64,000 bases of DNA from JAHRAW01 sp965203265 (GTDB lineage: Bacteria; Pseudomonadota; Gammaproteobacteria; Arenicellales; Poriferihabitantaceae). Numbering within the stretch: position 1 is the first letter of the stretch; the number at the start of each line of letters is the position of its first letter. The stretch is from positions 1,674,001 through 1,738,000 of the forward strand of contig CBDBBV010000002.1 of assembly GCA_965203265.1 (NCBI GenBank), given 5' to 3'. The notes under the pieces are model-generated. The model did not search any database and had not been told where the DNA came from. It worked only from the letters and a program-made list of their open reading frames with translations. The position numbers and the translations under genes are program-made. Positions 55,901 through 62,400 of the stretch are shown piece after piece.

Positions 55901-56615
55901 CATCGTAGGTCGTGCCGTTGGTCAGGTTGGTAATCTCGGCGCGGGTGGTTGTGCCGCTATGGGTGTGGTTCGTCCAGTTCGTTTCCGAGGTTGTTTTGTA
56001 CGCCACATCGTAGCCGGTGATGCGTGCGCCTCGTCCGCCGGTATCTCCCGGCGCCGCCCAAGCGATTGTCAACTTGCCTTCTCCCGCCGTTATGGCGGGT
56101 CCGCTGGCCGGCACTACGAGTTCGACGGTTACCACTTCACCCGCGCTCCACGACGGGCCGTTGCTCCAGAAGTACCTCCCACTGAAACCGGACGACAGCG
56201 CATAACTGTTGCCGCCGATGCGCAAACTGCCGGAACGCAGAGATAGAGACGGGTTGCCGCTCGTAGATAATCTCATGCTCAGATTGCCGCTGCCGTCCAA
56301 AGAGAGATCGGTCACACGATAGCCCTTGCCATCGAAGTTGAAGCGGTTATTGCTCAAGGTCGTGCTGCTTCCATCCGCATCCACAGTCAGCGTGGCCGAC
56401 CAGATGGTGGAGAGGGAATCCGGCGGCGCGGTTGGCGCGCCCGGCACATCCCAAGTGGTAACTGCCACGGATGAACTGGAATCTTCGATGGCGCTCGGCG
56501 TGGTGGTCTTGGTTTTCAAGTGGGCGCGCACCGTGTAGGCCGTGCCCTTCTCCAAGCCGGTGCCGGTGAATACAAATGGGCTTGCGCTACTGGTCGTTGC
56601 CATATTTTCCGGCAA
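43914..56615 (-). CDS. Giant autotransporter adhesin, C-terminal fragment after frameshift
   Basis: 4,233 codons, nominally starting at a TTG that is only an internal Leu (QLPENMATT), so this is the downstream part of a larger gene. In order it has FN3, a copy of the cadherin-like and YDG-type block, FN3, 19 Ig-like repeats of about 112 residues (52.87-46.45 kb), one cadherin-like module, a Calx-beta-like module, FN3, a short passenger end with a Gly run (NGGGGGGG), and a barrel of about 400 residues ending MLKGTVRF. The terminal aromatic Phe and alternating strands fit a type V secretion translocator. Expected location: outer membrane with an exported passenger, probably for adhesion. No translation start is visible at the fragment's 5' end, so it would not be made unless the frame is corrected. 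Confidence 0.88.
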   Translation of the reverse strand: MPENMATTSSASPFVFTGTGLEKGTAYTVRAHLKTKTTTPSAIEDSSSSVAVTTWDVPGAPTAPPDSLSTIWSATLTVDADGSSTTLSNNRFNFDGKGYRVTDLSLDGSGNLSMRLSTSGNPSLSLRSGSLRIGGNSYALSSGFSGRYFWSNGPSWSAGEVVTVELVVPASGPAITAGEGKLTIAWAAPGDTGGRGARITGYDVAYKTTSETNWTNHTHSGTTTRAEITNLTNGTTYDVRVRAQNGIDPGSAWASGQGTPESPLSTDASLSALTATTDTSADGTFATALTLAPAFDASKLTYTASVANATTHLKVTPTVAATDKAMIAAGKRGTDPLPSVTDKMASDAIALTEGGNFIDVVVTAEDTTITKTYTLAITRARVLEIALTNDSRAYGGTDDLSYSLSNLFTGDTKNDVISGALTRAPGDDAGEYAVDPSGLTIAPAYASEYELPTATTPAVYTITPKLVTLSGAAVLTKTYDGDNTTAAAELSGVTVTSGVSGESLTLTLTAGAYADENAGMNKTIENPEFALVPVEASGTTASNYSLPSSIPLSGTIMPQPTTFTGTAAAREYDGTDTVNTAISGTFEPALLGTDVVTITGGTYASADAGAAKPITGASKGGADAGNYAVTIGTITGEITKKPTTFTATVPARAYNGSDQVGSGTAISGSFNPDLLNGDVVTITGGTYASADVGVGHAITDSTIGGADGGNYAVTLSVTGTINQASITAIGGVTVDAKTANGNTDATFDTSAATGTGVVSGELADFRAGGLQVSGSFAAATAGTHNVDVTYTLADNGSFKAANYEIAEDAKTAILSGVINPSDNNKSTDATLSLLRVTLNDPPDNTVVSLGGTQGSTRFTARVDAGVAEVKVWATPKESGASVSIDGETPDGTVTVSKVIDLVYGDNVVAIVVTAPDGTTTANYSVTIERAYPVPTVSSVTAGASSGAPNITVATTNPDADTYDVVIQIKKASAEWPASREIDHQLPENMATTSSASPFVFTGTGLEKGTAYTVRAHLKTKAATPAAIDDSSSSVAVTTWDVPGAPTAPPDSVTTIWSATLTVDADGSSTTLSNNRFNFDGKGYRVTDLSVDGSGNLSMRLSTSGNPSASLRSGSLRIGGNSYALSSGFSGRYFWSNGPSWSAGNMVAVELVVPASGIAVTAGNDNLSIAWAAPADTGGRGASITGYDVQYKETSAPNWTDVTHSGTATSVEITGLAGGTSYTVRVRAKNGISPGSAWASGQGTPQVPPPELAAPTFSPANGEVVTDNTTDITLTFDEAIKKDGSGTDFADADLSSILTLKTTDASGTAIPYAATINGAKTIVTINPDSSLSDGAVYVAISNDYYDADGNQGSAANATFTVDATAPAPTFSPANGAKINTAGTNITVTFIEAIKSNGSGTDFTDDTIDGIFMLKSGGSSGSAIAFNATIDAAKKVITIDPTPATLSEGDVYVSISDAYYDAAGNQGSMANATFTIDVTAPTVTFNPADGDTVTDAATDITITFSEAVTKSDGTALSDSDLSTFAILKETDESGTAIGFTASINPDKTVITIDPTLELSDGDVYVAILNNYADAAGNRGNAENATFEIDTSKATVTFDPANGDTIKDAATDITLTFSEAVTKQNGDPLGNTDFSSILALKKTSSGGNDISFSASINDANTIITIDPSSNLEEGNVYVAISGGYYNAAGNEGDAANAIFTVDLTAPTPTFAPANGDTVTDAATNITITFSEAVTKADGTALANADLSTFVALKETDESGTPIGFSATINTDKTVITINPSADLADGKVYVAIPNNYADAAGNRGNAENATFTVDTSKATVTFDPANGDTTKDAATDITLTFSEAVTKSGGVALANADLSGLLTLKKTDSGGDDIGYSATINTEKTVITIDPTSNLEEGNVYVAISGGYYNAAGNEGDAANATFTVDLTAPTPTFAPANGDTVTDTATNITITFSEAVTKANGTALANGDLSTFVTLKETGESGTPIGFSASINTDKTVITIDPTSELSDGDVYVAISNNYADAAGNRGDAENATFEVDTSKATVTFDPANGDTTKDAATDITLTFSEAVTKSGGVAFANADLSGLLTLKKTDSGGDDIGYSATINSGKTVITIDPTSNLEEGNVYVAISGGYYNAAGNEGDAAAATFTVDLTAPSPTFDPANSAVVTDAGRNLTITFGEAIKKSDGSDFSDSELKGILTLKEDDTNGTAIDYAVRINPAKTAITLNPVSNLSDGAVYVAISDGYYDVAGNQGSAANATITVDATAPSPTFDPANSAKISNAGTNITITFTEAIKSDGSGTDFTNTTIDNIVRLKVTNSGGSNITFNATIDSAKKVITIDPSSNLSEGDVYVAVTDGYYDAAGNQGSAANATFTVDLTAPTATFAPANGDTVTDNSRNITVTFSEAVTKANGASLVDGDLSTFVTLKETDDSGTAIGFSASINGAKKVITINPNSNLSDGAVYVAISTGYYDAAGNQGSAATATFTVDTTVAAPTFSPASGTTVNNNGTNITITFAEAIKSNGSGTDFTDSTIDNIVRLKVTNSSGSNITFNATIDSAKKVITIDPSSALSDGAVYVAITNAYYDAAGNQGSAASATFTVDTGVAAPTFSPVNGATVNNNGTNITITFAEAIKKDNSGTDFANTDIDNIVRLKVTNNSGSNITFDATIDSAKKVITIDPSSALSDGAVYVAVTNAYYDAAGNQGSAANATFTVDTTGVSAPTFSPANGDTVTDNTTNITLTFAEAIKKSGGGDFANSDLSGILTLKVDDDSGAAIPYTATIDSAKKVIIINPTSNLSDGAVYVAISTGYYDAAGNQGSTANATFTVDTTVAAPTFSPASGATVANNGTNITVTFAEAIKSNSSGTDFTNTSIDNIVRLKMTNSGGSNITFNATIDSAKKVITIDPSSALSDGAVYVAVTNAYYDAAGNQGSAANATITVDTGVAAPTFSPANGTTVANNGTNITITFAEAIKSNSGGTDFTDSTIDGIVRLKVTNSSGANITFNATIDAAKKVITIDPSSALSDGAVYVAITNAYYDAAGNQGNAASATITVDTTGVSAPTFSPANGATVTDNTTNITLTFAEAIAKSGGGDFASSDLSNILTLKRTDAGGANIPYAATINGANTIITINPTSNLPEGNVYVAISTGYYDAVGNQGTAATATITVDTTGVAAPTFSPANGDTVADNTTNITLTFAEAIKKSGGGDFANSDLSGILTLKRTNAGGADIQYAATINGAKTIITINPSSNLPDGVVYVAISTGYYDAVGNQGSTASATITVDTTGVAAPTFSPANGTTVKNNTTNITLTFAEVIKKSGGGDFANSDLSGILTLKKTNASGADIPYSATINGAKTVITINPTSNLDDGNVYVAITNGYYDAVGNQGVTATATFTVDTTLSTDATLSALTASGSATASGTFSTITIAPVFVSGTTAYTANVSSEIAWAKVQPTVSDTGKATVRVGKANSLQTVTSGSFSQAINLVVGSNAILIEVTAEDASKQTYTVTITRDEPLPSAVSLSVPNRVNEDVGSVTLTATLVGGTLNEMLECTLVKTGTASSTTENAAEWDYRLVPPLQFQARAASGTMQIEIHDDSLREPPETVTVTIDDTSCSAGETAMTGFSATATFTIIDNDSPPDAPNLQLTPSDGALTASWDEPSGNGSPITGYGLRYREEDAPNVDATTSNDPATGWVTSTYSATTMRQTLNGLTNGTLYRVEVQARNAAGVSLWSESSMTGTPGTGGLAQVHEAMLSEVVRAVSGRTTGAISKRVEEAMNGGGGGGGTVTASLGGQATVAGALVAHAPGMMNGHHDMRDMLGGSHFNLPLYMDDGVSASDSVGSASATIWGSGAHGNLSGENDGLDWNGGLHGAQVGVDAKVRDNLLAGLALSWDQGEFNYDTGSGEASGRGDYNLDMLSVHPYIGWRAGYMDLWATAGYGTGEIEVAPDQGTAVSNDATLWTVGAGGGGLVWTDGEVNVRLKGEAMQTNMDLDGNEDMAAMTVDTSLIRLAAEASYTVELAGGGRVSPNLSLGARHDGGDGNTGTGAELSGGMRYENAQTGVVVSTSIYGMFGRSDYEEWGVSGLVQKTPDTNGRGLSITLRPGYGSSGQDTGRIWTQGMRENETTAAPVVDSSGRLDARLGYGLWAPWSSGLVTPWGGLTMDEHSKQYRAGLDWAFNSSLRMNLSGEQHETADTGTGDRRYRMGLEWAVGGNGVLDMNLSGERFESVNAPASHSLMLKGTVRF
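43917..45130 (-). other. Autotransporter beta-barrel domain
   Basis: About 400 C-terminal residues beginning SATIWGSGAHG and ending in RF. Amphipathic strands alternate with Gly/Asp-rich turns (LLAGLALSWDQG, GYMDLWATAGYGTGE, YRAGLDWAFNSSLRMNLSG). This is the translocator that would insert in the outer membrane and export the passenger. Confidence 0.88.
46445..52865 (-). repeat. 19 tandem Ig-like repeats of about 112 residues
   Basis: Each unit reads roughly APTFSPANGDTV...ITLTF-EAI...LTLK...INP-S-LSDGAVYVAI...YYDAAGNQG...ATFTVDT, resembling bacterial Ig-like domains of the Big_5 type. The unit is about 336 bp; 19 units can be counted by the Y-D-A-GN motif. Units 3 to 8 alternate two subtypes (NRGNAEN and NEGDAAN), giving a dimer period of about 672 bp. 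They probably form an extended stalk before the barrel. Confidence 0.88.
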
Positions 56616-59480
56616 CTGTGATCAATCTCACGGCTCGCCGGCCACTCGGCGGAGGCTTTTTTGATCTGGATGACCACATCATAGGTGTCCGCGTCGGGAT
56701 TGGTGGTTGCCACGGTAATTATCGGCGCACCACTACTCGCTCCGGCGGTTACCGAGGAAACGGTCGGTACCGGATATGCCCGCTCAATGGTAACCGAATA
56801 GTTTGCGGTGGTCGTGCCGTCCGGTGCCGTTACCACAATGGCGACCACATTGTCTCCGTAGACGAGGTCGATCACCTTGCTGACGGTAACCGTGCCGTCG
56901 GGGGTCTCGCCGTCTATGGAAACGGAGGCACCGCTCTCCTTCGGCGTAGCCCACACTTTCACCCTAGCCACATCCGCATCCACCCGCGCAGTGAAGCGCG
57001 TGCTCCCCTGCGTCCCGCCCAACGACACAACCGTGTTGTCGGGAGGATCGTTCAAGGTTACCCGCAACAGGCTCAGCGTGGCATCGGTGGATTTGTTGTT
57101 GTCGCTAGGGTTGATGACGCCGCTCAAGATGGCGGTTTTCGCGTCCTCGGCGATTTCGTAGTTGGCGGCCTTGAAGGAACCGTTGTCCGCCAGCGTATAG
57201 GTAACATCCACATTGTGGGTGCCCGCCGTGGCGGCGGCGAAGGAGCCGCTAACTTGCAATCCACCGGCGCGGAAGTTCGCCAACTCGCCCGTTACCACGC
57301 CGGTGCCTGTAGCCGCGCTGGTATCGAAAGTTGCATCGGTGTTGCCGTTCGCCGTCTTGGCGTCCACCGTAACCCCACCGATGGCGGTGATGCTGGCCTG
57401 ATTGATAGTGCCGGTTACGCTCAGAGTAACCGCATAGTTGCCACCGTCCGCGCCGCCGATGGTCGAGGCGGTGATGGCGTGGCCGACGCCCACATCCGCC
57501 GAGGCGTAGGTGCCGCCGGTGATGGTTACCACATCGCCGTTCAACAGATCCGGATTGAAGCTGCCGATGATGGCCGTGCCGCTACCGACCTGATCGCTGC
57601 CGTTGTAGGCGCGCGCGGGCACGGTGGCGGTGAAGGTGGTCGGTTTCTTGGTGATTTCGCCGGTTATGGTGCCGATGGTTACCGCGTAATTGCCCGCATC
57701 GGCACCGCCTTTACTCGCGCCGGTGATGGGCTTGGCGGCACCGGCGTCCGCCGAGGCGTAGGTGCCGCCGGTGATGGTTACCACATCGGTGCCCAACAGA
57801 GCCGGATCAAAAGTGCCGCTGATGGTCGTGTTGACCGTGTCGGTGCCGTCATAGTCCCGCGCCGCCGCCGTGCCGGTGAAGGTGGTCGGCTTGGGCGTGA
57901 TGGTGCCGTTCAGGGGGATGGAACTCGGCAGGCTGTAGTTGCTCGCCGTAGTGCCGGAGGCTTCCACGGGCACGAGGGCGAATTCCGGATTCTCGATAGT
58001 CTTGTTCATGCCGGCGTTCTCGTCGGCGTAGGCACCGGCGGTAAGCGTCAGCGTCAGGGATTCGCCACTAACCCCGCTGGTCACGGTTACGCCGGAGAGT
58101 TCGGCGGCGGCGGTGGTGTTGTCGCCATCGTAGGTCTTGGTCAGCACCGCAGCGCCGCTGAGCGTAACCATTTTGGGCATGATGGTGTACACGGCGGGCG
58201 TGGTCGCAGTCGGTAGCGTATATTTGTCCGTATAGGCCGCGGCGATGGTCAGGCCGCTCGGATCGACGGCGTATTCTCCGGCGTCATCGCCCGGCGCCCG
58301 CGTCAAAGCGCCGGAGATCACGGCATCCTGCGTATCGTCGGTAAACAGGTTGGACAGGGAGTAGGACAGATCGTCGGTGCCGCCGTAGGCGCGGCTGTCG
58401 TTGGTCAGCGCGATTTCGAGAACGCGGGCGCGGGTTATCGCCAGCGTGTAGGTCTTCGTAATAGTGGTGTCCTCGGCGGTTACTACTACATCGATGAAAT
58501 TGCCCCCTTCGGCGAGTGCGATGGCGTCGCTGGCCATTTTGTCCGTTACCGACGGCAACGGATCGGTGCCGCGCTTGCCCGCCGCAATCATCGCCTTGTC
58601 AGTGGCCGCCACGGTCGGCGTTACCTTGAGATGGGTAGTCGCGTTGGCCACCGAAGCAGTGTAGGTGAGTTTGCTCGCATCGAAGGCCGGTGCCAGCGTG
58701 AGCGCCGTGGCGAAGGTGCCGTCGGCGCTGGTGTCGGTGGTCGCGGTGAGCGCGCTCAAACTGGCGTCGGTGGATAGGGGAGACTCGGGCGTGCCCTGTC
58801 CGCTTGCCCAAGCGCTACCCGGATCGATGCCGTTTTTCGCCCGCACGCGCACATCGTAGGTCGTGCCGTTGGTCAGGCTGGTAATCTCGGCGCGGGTGGT
58901 TGTGCCGCTATGGGTGTGGTTCGTCCAGTTCGTTTCCGAGGTTGTTTTGTACGCCACATCGTAGCCGGTGATGCGTGCGCCTCGTCCGCCGGTATCTCCC
59001 GGCGCCGCCCAAGCGATTGTCAACTTGCCTTCTCCCGCCGTTATGGCGGGTCCGCTGGCCGGCACTACGAGTTCGACGGTTACCACTTCACCCGCGCTCC
59101 ACGACGGGCCGTTGCTCCAGAAGTACCTCCCACTGAAACCGGACGACAGCGCATAACTGTTGCCGCCGATGCGCAAACTGCCGGAACGCAGAGATAGAGA
59201 CGGGTTGCCGCTCGTAGATAATCTCATGCTCAGATTGCCGCTGCCGTCCAAAGAGAGATCGGTCACACGATAGCCCTTGCCATCGAAGTTGAAGCGGTTA
59301 TTGCTCAAGGTCGTGCTGCTTCCATCCGCATCCACAGTCAGCGTGGCCGACCAGATGGTGGAGAGGGAATCCGGCGGCGCGGTCGGTGCGCCCGGCACAT
59401 CCCAAGTGGTAACCGCCACGGATGAACTGGAATCTTCGATGGCGGCCGGCGGCGGCGTGGTGGTCTTGGTTTTCAGGTGA
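53160..59480 (-). repeat. 2,952-bp in-frame tandem duplication inside the giant autotransporter
   Basis: Copies at about 53,160-56,110 and 56,110-59,060, with a partial third to about 59,480. Markers recur at 53,221, 56,173 and 59,124. The offset is 2,952 bp (984 codons), reduced to 2,951 across the missing G. Each copy holds FN3, cadherin-like and YDG-type modules. DNA identity is very high, so the duplication is recent or homogenised. Confidence 0.9.
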
Positions 59481-62400
59481 GCGCGAACCGTGTAGGCCGT
59501 GCCCTTATTCAAGCCGATAAACACATCGCTACCCGCGCCACTGGCGGACGCATTGCGGGTAACCCCGCTCGGCAACTGGTGATTGATCCCACGGCTCGCC
59601 GGCCACTCGGCGGATGACTCTCTCAACTGAATCACCACATCGTAGGTATTCGAGTTCGGATTGGTGGTTACCACGGTAATGTTCGGCGTGCCATCGCCGT
59701 GCGCACCGGCGGTTGCCGAAGCCACGGTCGGCGCGGGATGATCTCGCGCAATGGTAAGCGAATAGGTTGCGGTGGTCTCATCCTCCGCCGTTACCACCAC
59801 CTCGACCACATTGTCTCCGGGGGCAAGGTCGACCGACTTGCTACCGGTGAACGTCTTGCTTTCTATGGAGACGGAGGCGGCGCTCACCGTCGGCGTAGCC
59901 CACACCCGCACACGCTCCACATCCGCATTCACTCGCGCGGTGAAATTCGTACTTTCCGGAATCGGCGTGAGCGGCACAATCGTGTTATCGATCAGGGTTA
60001 CCTGCAACTGGCTCAGCGTGGCGTCGGTGCTCGGCGCGGCGCGGGTGATGGTAATTTTATAGGTCTGCTTGGCTTTGCTCTCCGCCGTAACCTGAACTTG
60101 GAGAACATTTTCCCCCACATTCAGTTTGAAACCCTTCTTGCTGGCCGTGCCGCTGGTGAGATTGTTCCATTTCCCGCCCTTCAGTCTGGCTCGCATGGAC
60201 GCGAAGACATCGTTGCTCGTGGCGGTAACTTTGGTGGACTCCACCGAATAGGGCACGCTCAGTGTGTAGTCGGTGTTGGCGGCGGTGAAAGCGGGCGTGA
60301 TGCTACCCGCCGACAGCGACAATGCGCGCAATGTGTTGTCGGTGGACGGCGTCTGTAGGCTCACTTCGACCTGATCGCCCACTTTCCAGCTCTGGGGAGA
60401 TCTGTGCCATGTTGCTTTCTTGTCGTTAATCTTTGCGTTTGCCAAGAGGAATGCCTTGTTGCCGATTCGCAAAGACAGCCCCTTGAGACTCTGCGGGATC
60501 GTCTTGTCGAAATTGAATTGGAGATCTCCGCCCTGCGACATGAGCCGCAATACTGTGTAAACCGTACCGTCAAGCGTGAAACTATCTTCCGTGAGCGCGT
60601 TCGGGCAATCTTTTTGCGGATCAGATCCAAATTCCCAACAACCGGTCGCAGTTCCAGAAGTATTCCGCACCGTCAATGTGGCCGACCACAAGGTGCCGGT
60701 GCGCGTGATTGCCAGTTTATAGGTCTTGGTGGTGTCGCCATCCTCGGCGGTTACCTCGATCCGAATATCGTTCACGCCCAATGACAATCCGATGGCGTGG
60801 CTCTCGACGCCGCTGCCCAGCATGCGCAGGTCGTTGGCCTTGCCCACCCGCACAGTCGCCTTGCCGGTGTCCAACACGACCGGCGTCAACTTCAAGTGGG
60901 AGATATTCTCCACCGAGGCGCTATAGACGAGGCGGGCGGGATCGAAGGTATCCGGCGTGAGGGTCAGCGGCGAATAGGTGCCGGTGGCGCTGGTCGCGGT
61001 GGTGGCGGTGACGGTGAGCAGGTCGGCGTTGGCGGATGCTCGAGGCGTGCCGATGGTGCCGGCCCACAGGGCGCGACCGTCGGTGTAGGGCGCAACCTGT
61101 ATGCCGTAGGACTGCCGGTTGGTCAGGCCGGTAACTGTGTAGGTGCGGGTGGCCGCATCCGTGATGGGCACCTCGGTGTAACTCCCCGAAGGCCGCTCGC
61201 GATAGCGAATCCGCCAGCCGTTCACCTCCGGCGCGCCGCTCGGCCAATCCCAACTCAGCGTGAGACTGCCGTTATCGGGCACCACCGCCAAGTCGGTTGC
61301 CCGCGTGCCGTCGCGCCCGTGTATCACGAAATCCTCCTTGATTATGTTGTGAGTGGCCCAATCCGGCGCGCTCACTCGCAAGGTACCGCCTCGGCCATTG
61401 GTAGCGCTGGTGTTGAATGTGAGGGTTCTGGTCGCCATCAACTCGTCTCCCCGCAACACGCCGTCTCGGGTGTCGCGATCCTCGGCGAAGATGAATGTTC
61501 CGATGGGCGCCTGTCCGTTCACCGCGGCTTGCAGATCCAATACCCGCGTGTTGCGATGCGGCGCGATGGCATTCGCCGTGCCGTCCGGCGTCAAGGTGGC
61601 GGTGAAGATCACATCCGTATTCAAGTCGGTGATGCGATCGCCGCTGTTCACGACCTCGCCGTTGGCAGTCGCCGTGATGGCCAGCGTGGCGCTGTCGTTG
61701 TCGGTGATGGTCAGGGTCGCAGGGCCGGCGGCGTCCGCATAACTCTGGCTGAGCGTCCGCAACGCCACCTTGATGGTCTCATTCGGCTCGACCAACAAAT
61801 CATCCCGTGTCGGTAGGCTGTAGGTTGCCGAGGTCGCATCCTTGGCCGCCGTTACCGACTGATTGCTCAACGGCGAATTCGTGGGCAAGTCGTTGTCGTC
61901 GCTCCAAACATGGGTGAATTGCAGGGGAATGGGCAAGCCGTTGTTGTCGCTGACGGCGGGATTGATGGTAGCCACCACCGCCAGATCGTCGCCCTCGGTG
62001 GCCGTGGCGTCCGCCAGAGTAACCGTGTTGATCGGGGTGCCGTGGGAAACCCGCACGGCAAACGGCAAGCGGGGGAACTGCATTTCCGACAGATAGGCGC
62101 GCTCGCCGGGATTATCGTGGAAGGCGAAGGCGAAATCCGTGCTGTCCGTGTCCCCCTTGTTGCCCGGCACCGTCCAAGTGGCCGTGGCGGTGCGCTCATT
62201 GTCGGTGTTCACCCAGCGATCGTTTTCGCCGTCATCGCCGCCGGAGAAGGTCAACGTTACCCCGCTGGTTTCATCGCGGAAGGTTACCCACGACGGCTCC
62301 TCCGAGTCCGCCATGCGGCGACCCACATTGATTGATCTCGTGGAAGTCAGTCGGCCAGTGAAGGTTACCGTTTCCCCCGCCCGCGCCGGATTCGGCGATG

